64,000 nt of DNA, from the NCBI RefSeq assembly GCF_013373865.1, contig NC_050473.1:15160597-15224596 (forward strand), in the 5' to 3' direction. This stretch comes from Monomorium pharaonis. Its lineage: Eukaryota > Arthropoda > Insecta > Hymenoptera > Formicidae. Of this stretch, positions 51,101 through 62,835 are shown piece after piece; positions within the stretch are counted from its first letter, which is position 1; each line of letters starts with the position of its first letter. The translations under genes were made by a program, and so were the position numbers. The notes under the pieces are model-generated. The model was not told the origin of the DNA and ran no database searches. It saw only the letters and a program-made list of their open reading frames with translations.

Positions 51101-51331
51101 AAACAGACGTTTCCACTTTCAAGCGTGTTAATAGCAATAAGGAGTAAAAGGAATAATGTGGGATCGCTTGGTTGTTTCCGATATTAGTCAAGACAAACGA
51201 AACTTAATTAAAACAATTTACAAGTAAAACACAACGTTCATGGGTAATCGAAATCCTCACTTAGTTCTAAGTCAAGTTTAGCGTAGCAAAAATCTTACTC
51301 TTATCTTAATCTTACTTCGCCAAGTTAATCA

Positions 51332-51410
51332 CACCGATAAAAAAAAAGTTGTTAACTTGACAAAATTTACTTCAACTCGATTAAGTTTCTTCAAGTTCAA
51401 GTACTTACGT
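51332..51410. repeat. Palindromic MITE-like family, partial copy
   Basis: Contains AAAAGTTGTTAACTTGAC, an AAATTTACTTCAACTCGATT segment and TTCAAGTACTTACG, in the same order as the left arm of the element at 53196-53330. Confidence 0.45.
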
Positions 51411-52048
51411 ATATAGCGAAAACTTGTCCGTTCGCCGTAAGTATCGGGCCTGCTCGAAAATTAATGTCGGAAATGTAGGGCGTTAGAGATTTAACGTTAC
51501 GTATCCGTTGCTTTTCCTTTCTCCGATCGCCCGCGCGACGTTTTCGAAAGAAGACGAGAGAGTCCCTTTTTTTCCGAAAATAAATTACAATTAAATACGA
51601 CCCACATCGCCGGCGACTCTCCAATTAATCAATAACATTTTCTCGACCGCAATGTGCAATAAATGCTTTCTCGGCAGCGGGAAAGAAAAGAACGTGCGCC
51701 GAGATTAATGCGTTTCATCAATAAAAATTAATGGCCGTCGTGAGGGAACGGCCTGCCTAAAAATATCCCAGAAAAACGGGTTTCGTTTCTTCCGCGTGCA
51801 CACGAAACTTCATTCGGGGATTGGAGGAAGAACCGCGAGCTCCCTTTCGACCATTTTAATTAGACTAATAAAAACCGTTTTACGATCTTCAACTCGGACG
51901 CGTCCGAGAACCGCCGGAAGGTTTTTCATTGACATTTAAAGGCCGTTTGAGGACGATTACACGGGAAGAAACGGTAGCTGAAGTATCTAAGAATTTAACT
52001 AGCTACAAATGTGAAATTAATTTTGTTGGGTCATCAAAAAATAATTAT

Positions 52049-52061
52049 GGGGGGGGGGGGG
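52049..52061. repeat. Poly-G run (13 bases)
   Basis: A homopolymer followed by GAGAGACACACG. Probably polymorphic in length. Confidence 0.8.
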
Positions 52062-52426
52062 AGAGACACACGTTTGAGCATGACGAGCAGTGCTGCAAAA
52101 AGTTACGACATTCTAGCAACTGGCTTGGGCATCCTACATAATCATATTAATGGTCCTAAAATTACTTTCTGATCTGCATTTAGATAAATTTTTAAATACT
52201 TCGGCCGTTCTCCTTCCACGTAGACGATCCGGCAGGCGTGATTGAATGAGTCACGAAGAATTTTCGCATTTTTCAACTCGCGTCACGATTCATCTACCGG
52301 TCGCCGTTTACGGTGGAGGAGATTGTCCACTTGCCTTTTGTCCGTCTCTTTTTCGCGGCACGAATAACTTAACGTGGACGCAAAAAAAAGTGCTCGCCTG
52401 ATTTATGGGAGAGAACGTATAAGAAG

Positions 52427-52450
<24 letters not shown>
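52427..52450. repeat. (TC)n microsatellite
   Basis: CT dinucleotide run continuing imperfectly to about 52459. Confidence 0.85.
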
Positions 52451-52461
<11 letters not shown>

Positions 52462-53195
52462 CGTGCGGCATATACGAGATCCATTTCAAGGGTCTGGCTT
52501 CTGCGCCGACTTCCGTTCGCCAGAGCTGTTTTAAAATGCTAATTTCAAATGTGTAAAAATCCCAATGTGTGAAACCTAACGTGGATGACCACTGCGCCTA
52601 CCGTAGGTCCGTTTCGTAATTTACGAAAGGTATTTTTTCGGGAAGAATACAGATTGTCGATTATAAACGTGGGATAGCGGCCGAGATTCTTCTCCGGAGC
52701 CTTGAATCCGCCCGGGACTTCGCCCCAGAGACTTGAATCATCCGCTCCGGGTTTTTTTTTTCTTTGCCCCGTGCCATCATCTTCGCCGTAATTGACCATT
52801 TTTTTTCTCGCCGCGCGTCCGTAGGTTGGGTCGTTCGGGCATAAGTGGGATTAGGTAATCCCGCTTGATGGGACCGATTACGAAGTGTTCTCCTCGTGAG
52901 CGCGAGTACGCGCGGAATTCGCACGTCGTTGCTCTCGTCCCGATGAGCAACGAAAAATCGCTCGGAAACACCTGAAATATTCGTGAGGATCACTTATACT
53001 TGGGGAAGAGCTACTTATCTGGCTTCACGTACGGTCTCGCCTTCTCTCCTTAGAAATTTGTAAAAACGCATCTATAACGTTTCCATAACATAAAGTCTAA
53101 CCGAAACAGGCATCATACTTTGGTTCCCGAATTCGTTCGGGTTTATCGAGCGTAGATCTGAGAAAAGAGGACCAGAAGACTTCATTGGAATTCAT

Positions 53196-53330
53196 ACTGG
53201 GAAAAGGAGTTGTTAACTTGACTAAGTTTTTCAACAAGATTAAATTTAATTTAAGTACACTTATATATTTGATTTAATTTAATTTAATCAAGTTTAAGAA
53301 AAATATGGTTACCAATTTTTTTCAACGGGG
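53196..53330. mobile_element. Palindromic MITE-like element
   Basis: The left arm (ACTGGGAAAAGGAGTTGTTA, then CTTGACTAAGTTTTTCAAC and GATTAAATTTAATTTAAG) is partly mirrored by the right arm (AATTTAATTTAATCAAGTTT, then AAGAAAAATATGGTTACCAA and TTTTTTT). The whole is short enough to fold on itself. Related single arms are at 1660, 4011 and 51332. No coding capacity. Confidence 0.55.
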
Positions 53331-56300
53331 CACGATTATTTTTCGTGGATTCATCGATCACGAGGACGGATGACATAAATTGCAAGCTAGATTAGGCAGA
53401 TTTTGCATAGAGTGAACCGAAAATCAAGTTTGGCCCGGAGATCGATTTGGAAATCGGCCGCAACCTTTCCAATGTCGTATTTGTAATTTTGAATTGCCTC
53501 GAGACTTTCGCCCAGAGGAAATTTCGGCTCCCTCGAATTCCACGAGGGGGGAACACGCGTCTTCGTGGACGTAAAATCGTTTTGCCAAACATTCCATCCT
53601 GTACGGATGATGGAAACGTGACGTCGCGTCACGATAGCCGTCAACTTTCGACCGGTTAAACGGCCGCAATAATAATTCATGAAATTACATCAAGTCCCCC
53701 TCTTCCGGCGCGCGTCAATTTTGCGTGATAAAAAAAAGGGATAACACGCGTAAAAAAAAATTAATACCAGTAATCTGTCGGGTAATCTCTCGGGATAAGA
53801 TTGTAAAAGGAGCCACGCGGCGCGGCCTCGCGTGGGTAGTTAAGCCACAACAGCGTGTGGAAGTAACCTTTGTGAAATTGTGTTGCAATCATAATTTGAA
53901 CCTAATTAAATACCCCGCGAGAGCGCGCGGCGTCGCGCGAACGTAATTGCGCGATTTAAAATCGTTCCGAAGTTATTTTTAGGAACGAACGCAGACTGCA
54001 AACGGAGAAGAGGCTCTGCGTTTCCTTCGCCGAGGATTTCGCAACATTAATTCGCAATTCTTACGGCATCGAACGGAAAGTGATAATTCTCTACGTCGTA
54101 TCGCGCTCTATCACTGATTCTTTTTCGGATAATTAGCATTAATTCTCATGCAAAAATGCACCGCTCCGTGTCGAATACATCTACAAGTCGTCTTTATTCA
54201 TGCTTTATTTACATATTAAACAGATGGATAAGATAAAATATATATAATTATGTAATAATTAATTATATAATAATTATATATATAATTCAAGAGGCATATC
54301 GAAACAATACTCCTCTGCCTCTCGATTAGAAATGCAGCTAATTTAAATCGCAATTATACGCATAATTTTTCGCGTCATGAAAATTTAATCGTTGACATGG
54401 CTTTTTCATCGCGTGAGACTCACGGCAATTGGCATCGGGATCGGCAATGCGTTTCGCATGAACGTCGATTTCACGCGAGATGCTCTTATGTACCGGGAAT
54501 TATCCATCACCAATTCGCGGATTGAGAATTAATAATAATTCTAACGTGACGCAACGCGCCACGCTTGTTTAATTTGATATTCCTCGTCCTCGTAAATTCG
54601 TCCTGTCGGGAATGCATAACAGATATATGACATGACATAATGATCGAGTCGTCTCGTCTGGTACATCGGCGGGACCGCATTCTCTTTTTACCAAAAATCC
54701 GTACAGCTTCTTCGCGTCTCGGACCTCTCCGAGGATTCGAAGATACGCGCGTAGGCGCCCCGTTATGGCAATCGCGAAGTAATCGATTGCGTATTATATT
54801 GTGTATCATGAAACTCCTCTCGCATTCCTCAGCGCGGACGTGTCGCAGCGGCTGCTGTGTGGTAACACGCCTTGCTCTTCTTCCGCGTACGGGGAAAGGC
54901 CGCGGTGTGTTTGGGCTGTCACTTCAGTCTGTATTTTGCAATCCGAGCGGGCGTTCCGGAAACCAAGGGGAAGGGGGGGGGGACAAAAAACCGAAAAGTC
55001 GAGGCTGAGTCGGAGGACGCCTGGGAGATGGGGCTCGACCTTACCCGTCTCTCTTCACACGAATTAATATCCCGGTGTCGTTGCTCGACACCGTTGCCGT
55101 CGCGTACAACCGGTGGCAACGGCTCCTCAAGGCCGGCGTAATTTCCTCTCCGAGCTGCCCCGAGGATAATTAATGATACGCTAGGCGCTCTCGTAGGAAA
55201 CCGACGCGAAAAACAAACCACTTGGTTTTGACCCCACGTTTTGCTCTCTCCTTTCCGCGCGATGCGCGCAATTAATCAGTTATTACGCATCTTGCAATTA
55301 GTCAATTTCAAGGCGCCATTCTTACGTCAGCTACACCGTAATCTTTTCCTTCGGCTCTTGCAAGCATATTTTTATTAGCGATTAACCTAGGTATTCGGAA
55401 AAGATTTAATAGCCGCAATTAAGTATAATTAATTTTTTAAAATACAATTTTAATGTATTTTATTTTATTTATCCGCGAGGATTCAGTCTCGGGTATCCTT
55501 ATTTTTTACTCATACAATGCCATGTGAACCGTTATATGTCTATTAATAAAACAGTGAGTTTATCAAACGCGGAAGAAGGGATTTCAATTATTTCATTAAT
55601 TAGGAGCGTTATTCAATAAATCTATAATTTTCTGAACTGAACTGTTAGATACATGTTTTTCGAGAAGCTTATCTTTTTACTTTATGAGAAGTAAATTTAA
55701 ATTGCATCTTACAAGAGTCTTTTTACAAATTTTTATAGCAGTGATAAGGAAGTACAGTGCGACCTAACCGACAGCGTCATTAACGAAATATTAAATGCGC
55801 GAGGGCCTCGCGCGTGCCAAGCAGCATCCGTCGCGTCCGAAAGGGGTCAATGGCGACTTGATTTCGTTAGTAAATATAATTACCGATTTCTCTTGCAAGT
55901 CGAAAACATCCTCGTATAATATTCGCGCGGACATTTTACGACACGCTGGTCGTTCCCTGCTCTCGAATCTACGCATTACCTTTGGCCGCTGGACCTCCAT
56001 CTCGCTCGCCATGGCGCAATCGCGCGCGTCTCGGGATTTTGAATAGATTCCATGTCACGCAGAAGGTTAAATGCGTGGAAATATGTTGCGTTGGTATATG
56101 ACGAAAATCGACGGCGAGATATTCATATTCAAATATCGCAGATATGACGAACCTAAGGATCGGTTACAGTTTCGAGCAAATTCGACCGTAAGGAAAGGAC
56201 CCGCATCTGGAAATACGTCGATTATCTACCGATTCTACCTGAGGGGAAAGGAAGAGGGGAAAGGAGCCTGAAGAGGGTCGCGGAGAAATTGAATAGCTAA

Positions 56301-56481
56301 ATTGATCTATTATCGCAATCTAGAGCGGGAATCGCGTTACATCATTCTCAGCATATGAGGAGACATTGGTAACACGTGAAAGTGTCGGGTAAAAATGAGA
56401 CTGGCCGGTTTCTTTGACTGGCCGGTTTATTGTACTCGTTTACGAAGCGGTAGCGGCGGTCATTTAAAATCGGCGGACTTT

Positions 56482-56504
56482 ACACACACACACACACACA
56501 CACA
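56482..56504. repeat. (AC)n microsatellite
   Basis: A perfect CA dinucleotide run about 60 bases upstream of the MITE copy B. Confidence 0.9.
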
Positions 56505-56564
56505 TGGATCTGACTTCACTCTCTTGCTCTCGGTTAGTTAAAAAGAAGACGTAACGCTTGTTCC

Positions 56565-56885
56565 AGCTGATGTCCATTTTTATCAATGCAGATTAAACTT
56601 TAATCGCGGTTTGACTCGCGCTTTTAATTTTTCTGTAGTTCTAATGTTCATCTTTATCGATTGACTTTAATTTTGATTTAATATACTCTTTATCTTATTA
56701 AACTGAGAGATGTGAAGAGACTCAGAACTAGATAAAACGGATCTACAATTTTATTTAAATGTCACGATAAAAAATAACTCGTGTTGTTTTTTAAATAATT
56801 TCAGAATTCTTTTTCTAATTTTTAAACCTGAAGAAAATAAAAAATAAGTTAATCTGCATTGCCGGAAATGGACATAAAGGATGCA
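56565..56885. mobile_element. MITE family M1, copy B (near complete)
   Basis: Terminal inverted repeats: left AGCTGATGTCCATTTTTATC then AATGCAGATTAAACTTTAAT; right AATCTGCATTGCCGGAAATG then GACATAAAGGATG. The pair matches as inverted repeats with few differences. The ~320-base interior has no open frame of note, which fits a non-autonomous DNA transposon. Copies A (12522-12678) and C (33991-34046) share the same ends. Confidence 0.65.
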
Positions 56886-57292
56886 CATTGTTGGTACATC
56901 AAACCGTTGTTACTGCAACAGTTGATCAGGGGACAAGCTCGATCTTCAGCAAGCCAAATATAATTATCGCGGCACACGATTATCGAGGTAGCCTCGGTTG
57001 CATCTGTCAGAAGACTCGCTCGAGAATCCTAAGTGGAATTAAGCGATGAGGCGGGCTTTCGTAGGGTGTCCGAAAAGAGACGCGCGAAAGCAACGCGATG
57101 TCGCACCGCCGAAGAATCCCGGACCTTTGAACTCCTCGACTCTTGTTTATGTAATCCCGGCAGGGCCCCGGCGCCGAGACATCATCGGACAGTGTCGCGG
57201 ATGCGTTCGATATTTCGTAAGTCCGGTGTATATTCCTGGGGATCGCGCCGATGCCACTCGAAGATATAATTGAGCCGGACCCAGAGAGAAAG

Positions 57293-57314
57293 AGTGTGTG
57301 TGTGTGTGTGTGTG
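57293..57314. repeat. (GT)n microsatellite
   Basis: A perfect dinucleotide run of about 11 units in CpG-rich DNA. Confidence 0.9.
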
Positions 57315-58152
57315 GACGCGGACGTGCGGGAAGAGACGGCCATCCTTGATTGCTTTCTCGTTTTACGTTTCGCGGGTGGACCGGGTCTGACGGGAGATTG
57401 GCCCGTCGTCGGATCGTGGAATGCAAATAACTGGCGAAAGTTAACTTAATTATGAGGTCGATCGGTTTATCGAGTGAAAAGCTAGAGGAGACGACGATTC
57501 GATTAAGGCACGCCCACCCTCTTGCCTTCGTTTTTTTTTTTTTTCAAATCACGGGTTGACACGTGTCTCCTTATGGAAGATATACATAGGAATCGAAAGC
57601 TTTATCTGTGAAGCAAAAGACCCGGCCATAATTTACCGAATTTAGGACGGAATTTTATCAATAAATTTATACGTGGCTATTGAAATATCTTCATTGCTCT
57701 CGATGAAGTCTTCAACCATCGCGAGAAGCCGGGGGATTATTGCATAATACTTTCATATGGCAGTCTTATGTAAATTTTTGATTTTATTTAATAACATAAT
57801 TTAATGCGTGTATCAGTTAAAATTAAATTCATTTATACATTTATAGTACATAATTTCTTCTTGTATTTGTCTTCTTCTACTGTTAATATTAAGACAAAGT
57901 TTAAACTAATTTCTTGTGTTAAATACAATTATATTTTTTTAACTTATATGTGTGTTGAAATTTTTATTACTTTAACGCAAGACATGCGGTAAAAAAAAAA
58001 TTACATTTAATTAATGATGGAGTAGTATTGCTAACATAGGTGAATGATTAAGAAATAACTTAAATATTAGGTACAATTCGGCATTACGAATTTAACAGTG
58101 TTGGACTTTGTGATTTTCGACAGTGAATAATGCTATAGACGTTAAGATCTCG

Positions 58153-58323
58153 ATGTTGAAACCCAGCTCTTATTTGTTCCTCCTGCTCCTCCTCCACCCC
58201 CTTCAGCATTTACGGCCAAGAGAGGAGGAGCATCTTTTATACGGTCGGCCGCAACGGGACGTGCGGGAACAATATCTCAGTCCTGATAATCGCCGACACG
58301 GCAGGCAAAGACGGATTTCATAA
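58153..58323 (+). other. Weak candidate: small secreted peptide frame (56 aa) or exon boundary
   Basis: An ATG-initiated 56-codon frame begins MLKPSSYLFLLLLL, which resembles a signal peptide, and its C-terminal part is basic with paired Arg sites (NRRHGRQRR). The Leu run is, however, encoded by a pyrimidine tract ending in CTTCAG at 58206, a good splice acceptor. A different frame then stays open for 100 codons (58208-58510) with a possible donor at 58456. The region can therefore be read as a small secreted precursor, as an internal exon, or as chance in CpG-rich DNA. No homologue is recognised. Confidence 0.15.
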
Positions 58324-58916
58324 TTCACGCGCGGATGACATCAGAGAGACGCCTCATTATTTAGCGACCTTGCTCCTTTCCAGCGAGCCCCGAAACAGCC
58401 GTGCTCCCACGAACGAACGCGCTGCTCGGTCGCGCGCGGCAGGAACTTTCTCAAAAGTAAAATGCATACCGGGCGAGAGTAATAGGAGGTCAAATTCACC
58501 GGCGGCGTGAGAGAGAGGAGAATGTCCGAGAAGTTTCCGGGAAGTGACGACCGCTCGACTTTTAATTTCTCTCCCGCGGGTAGCCTCTCGTCGCGCGAAA
58601 GGGATCGTTATCCCTGCGTTCGATCTCACGGGTGGAGGAATCGCAGATTACGCGACGAGGCACACATAAAGTAAAAGAATATTTATGTTAAAACTGGTTT
58701 TTGTTGAAATTTTTATGTCGAATTTCTAGAATACTCGAGAATATTAATTTAACGTGATAGGATTGCGTTATTTGAATATTTTGTTTTAAATTGATATTAT
58801 TCAACATATCATTAAATTTAAAATAATACGATTTATGACTAAATGAAGAAATAATGTAAAAATAATGCAATTTTGAAAAATAAGTAAGATGAAATGTACG
58901 TGTGTGGGTCAACACA

Positions 58917-59090
58917 GTATAAATGTTAATTTTATTGAAGAAATATCCTTCTACAATTTGTTTCCAAATTGTGTTACGTTTTTTGTATTAATTTTTTACA
59001 TAATACTTGTGTTGTTTTCTAACATAATTATTTTGTGTTAAATTAGCATAGAAATTTTTGAGTATGTCGTTTGGGACATGCAATGTATTA
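58917..59090 (-). repeat. Interspersed repeat family R2, copy 2 (inverted relative to 18 kb)
   Basis: The reverse complement matches 18021-18175 over TGTCCCAAA, ACACAAAATAATTATGTTAG, ACAACACAAGTATTATGTAA, AAATTAATACAAAAAACGTA and ACAC, then an ATTTCTTCAATAAAATTAAC part. Some indels are present, and the copy here extends a little further. Confidence 0.6.
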
Positions 59091-60169
59091 CGTTAAACAT
59101 AACATCAAATTTTTTTATTATATACTTTGACGTCATTCAACGCTGGAAATGCATTATGATAATCCCGAAAACATTTTTTTTAACATTAAAGCCGATCGCA
59201 TAGAAAGGATAATCATGGAATTGTGTAATTTTACATAATATGATTAGAATAATGGAAACAAATAAAAATTATAAATCTACATTCGATCAAAATAAATTAA
59301 TTCAAGATAAAAAACTAAATTTGGTTGTATTTTCAACCTTGTGTTTTTTTACCGATCTCGACATAAAAATGCCGATTTTATAATATCTTAAACAAAGAGA
59401 ATTACGATGCGTCGCTGGCGTATAATACGATCGTCTGAATGGGAACATAAAGAACTGCATATCGAGCATTTAGATACTCCCACAAGAAAAGAAAGAAGAA
59501 AAAACTGAAGGAAGAGTAAGAATACGGTGTTTTATCTTCTTTTTATGCGCTTCGCATAATTTTCAATCGCGCGTTTCATCCGTTGGCTCTGTCGCCGGAT
59601 TTCATCTGCGGGAGAGGCCGTAATACGAGATCGAACGAAGGATAATACCGTTACCGGACGGCTATCGCGCTATCGGACAAGCGTTTTGGAAAGTTAGATC
59701 GATGAGTGTCGCTGAGGGATCGCTTCTTTTTTTTTTCTGCACGCGTATGGCCTGGACGACTTGGAAACATCGCGTGTCCAGGGCGCAAAGACGAGCGCGT
59801 ACTATAGACGAGTATGAGACGGATGATCCATTTTCTTCCCGGCGTATCCGAAATATTCGCTCTGACGCAACAAAGGGGCGACGACTATAGACTTCATTAG
59901 ACGCCCATTTATTAGTTGAGAAAAGGAGAGGCGTCCCTTTTTTCGAACTTGATTGATGAGGTGCTAAACGTTCAAAGTATCAGACGCATCGCGCTGACAT
60001 TTCGATAGATCGAAAGGCTCAACACAAGAAAGCTCTTAACCGTCGTATTTTCGAAGTTACCTTATCGTCGAGAGGGCTTCTACCTGTGAGGTTTGAATAG
60101 TAACGTGAAACGATAAATGCCAGTCTTCTTCTCGAATATAAATATGTATATATTTTTAAAGTGTGTATA

Positions 60170-60204
60170 CATATATATATTATATATATATATATGTATA
60201 TATA
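60170..60204. repeat. (AT)n microsatellite
   Basis: TA dinucleotide run with a few GTATA interruptions. Likely to form a cruciform or hairpin. Confidence 0.85.
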
Positions 60205-62375
60205 CTTTTAAAAAATGTAAATGTCATAGAGTAGAAACTGGAAAAATATAGAGATTAATAAATGTTTTTATGCAACATTAATTGTGACAAAGAATAAGAT
60301 TATGCAGTGGAAACTGGAACAAGTAACATAAAAACAATGATTTAAAACGTAATGAATAAAATGTACGTGTTACTTTAACATGTTATAAGTAAAATTAAAT
60401 GGAAGGAACCATGCATTTATATGCAGAGTAATTACAAAAAATAAGTTAATTCAATTTTCTTTTATTACACATATTCATAATTATTTGAATATATATGCTT
60501 TTTGTTAAATTTTTTATTATATAAGAAAAGCTTTAGTTTTTCTGAAATAATGCCGTAAGTATTTGCAAGAAAAAAAAATACATATATACACTTCGATAAC
60601 CGAATCAATATCCGACCGTTAATTACGTGGCCGTATTAATTATGTATAGCGAGATGTTAGGTATCGGTGAAAGTACTTATTGATTGACAAATCGAAAGTA
60701 AGTTTCTACTTGGCAGCTATTCGGCCGGCGATTGGCATTATTAATGAGGACGTGAATATTTAAGTATTTACGCTGTATGTATATTACACCCACATTACAA
60801 AAATGCTCGATGAAATGCGTCAAAATCAGCGGATTATTTATGCGCTTTCAGTGTCGCAACAGAAAGAGAGAAAGGGAGTGACAGACACAGAGGGGGAGAA
60901 AGAAAGGAAAAGGGAGCGAGAGAGTGAAAGAGAATGAGAGAGGGACAGGAAGGAGAGGAGAATCGGGAAGAATTTTCAAACGGTTTCTGTGCTAAACGAG
61001 AGAGCTCGTACCCGGATCTTAATTTCAATTCGGCTCCGTACCCGAGTCATTAGGACCGCCGCCGGATTATGCCGCGAAATTCGACAACAAGTCTGATTTG
61101 TGCGATACTCGGGTAATCTGCGTAATTCAATGAAAGAGAAAGTAGTAGCACTAATGTATACGTGAAAGTGCGTGCCCGAGGATACATTTACAAAATAATA
61201 TTTGATCGGTCGGGGATCACGCGACCCGTTCCTGCCACATCGGCGTGTCCACGGCGTGTGCAGCCGGAGCGGTGGCCCTTATCGTGGAAATCGAATTCGC
61301 GTCGTGAATTTTCGGCGTTTCGTTTATACGTATCATGCACTTTCTCCCGGCCGCAGGACGAGGCGCCGTTAATCCTTCACGTTCGACGTTATTATTTTTA
61401 CCGCCGCCTTAACAACCGGGAAGCCGGTACCTTAGGTCGAAAGTGAAAAGCAAGGACTTCCCGTTGAGAGACGTCACGAGAGCCCCCGAAAAAAAAAAAA
61501 AGAATTATGAACGCCCCGCGCGGATCATTCAGTTTTTAAAGTAAACAACACAAAATGTAATAAGTATGAGATAAATAAGACGTATAAAATTTTTGTAAGA
61601 TGTTTCCTACCGTGAGTTAACTTTGACTTTTATGAAATTTGATTTGTATGTTAAAGAGAATTTCAGCAGAATTTTTTTAGAATATGTTAATTATTCAAAA
61701 ATATATTAATTTTATTGTTTTTTATATTACTTACCTCATCTTTTATTATCTTTGAGTTTTATTGATAAAAGTATAATTGTTTTAATTTCAATTGTTTAAT
61801 AATTTCATGTGATTCTCCCCCAAAGTCCGTTTCCTAAACAGCATATATCTTACGATTATAACGCTCCGGAGATTATCTCCGGAAAAAAATACACACAAAG
61901 CGTCATTGCATAAACTTAACATATATTTTACGAGCGTATCGCATTGAATTTTTTACGGTATAATGTTAGGCGCGATCAGCGTGTAATTTAGCGCGCGAGT
62001 CACTCTCACGCACAATCCGTTCGCGCACTGAATTGCAAAGCAAATCCTTAGATCATCGGAAATGTATACGGGACTGGGGGAAATCCGTAATGAGTTCATC
62101 GCGTCGTCTCTCCCTCTCTCGTTCTCATGGATTCTGAATTCCAGTGTTGCTTTTTTGCAACGAGATACACGCGATGAGAGTGACTCATAAAATTTGACTA
62201 CGGCAAGATAGATATGTACATTATATATTTGCGTAGTCTGGTAACACGTGTCGGTTTCATATCAATTAATCTTTGTCGATGCTAAATATTTCACTTTTGT
62301 TTGACGTATGACTCTTCACAGTAGCAATAATTATCTTCTATTAAAGTTACTCAGTTCAATTTCAAATTTTAGATT

Positions 62376-62835
62376 TTCTTAAAAACTTCAAAATTAACGT
62401 AGAAATTGAGAATCTTCTCTCGTGAAAAATTTCGCAGAATTTTTATACAAATTAGGAATATTGAACATCTTAAGAATATTGAGAAAATCAACATTTTTTA
62501 TGTAATATTTTATATGTAGAGTTTTCTGAAATATTCTGGAATTTCTAAAATTTCTCATTTTTCTCTTATAACTTCTTTTAAAAAATATTTTAAATTTTTT
62601 AAATTTTATAAGATTTTATCATAAATAATAAAATCTTAAAAATTTTAGAAAGCTTAAATTTTAGAATTCATGACGTGATTGCACATGAAGAACTTTAGAA
62701 AAGATGCAGACTTTCTCAATACTTTTGAAATGTGTTCCAATTTATACAAAATAATCTGAACAAATTTTTGAAAGTTATACAAAAATGCTGAAAAATTCTG
62801 GAATTTACATAAAAATTCTGAGAAAATTTTTTACC
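62376..62835 (-). repeat. Interspersed repeat family R1, copy 3 (longest)
   Basis: The reverse complement aligns with 6011-6245 over AAATTTTCTCAGAATTTTTA, AATTGGAACACATTTC, AGTATTGAGAAAG and GCATCTTTTCTAAAGTTCTT. A second, similar TTTTCTC/GAATTTT series follows, suggesting an internal duplication or two nested copies. AT-rich and non-coding. Confidence 0.55.
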
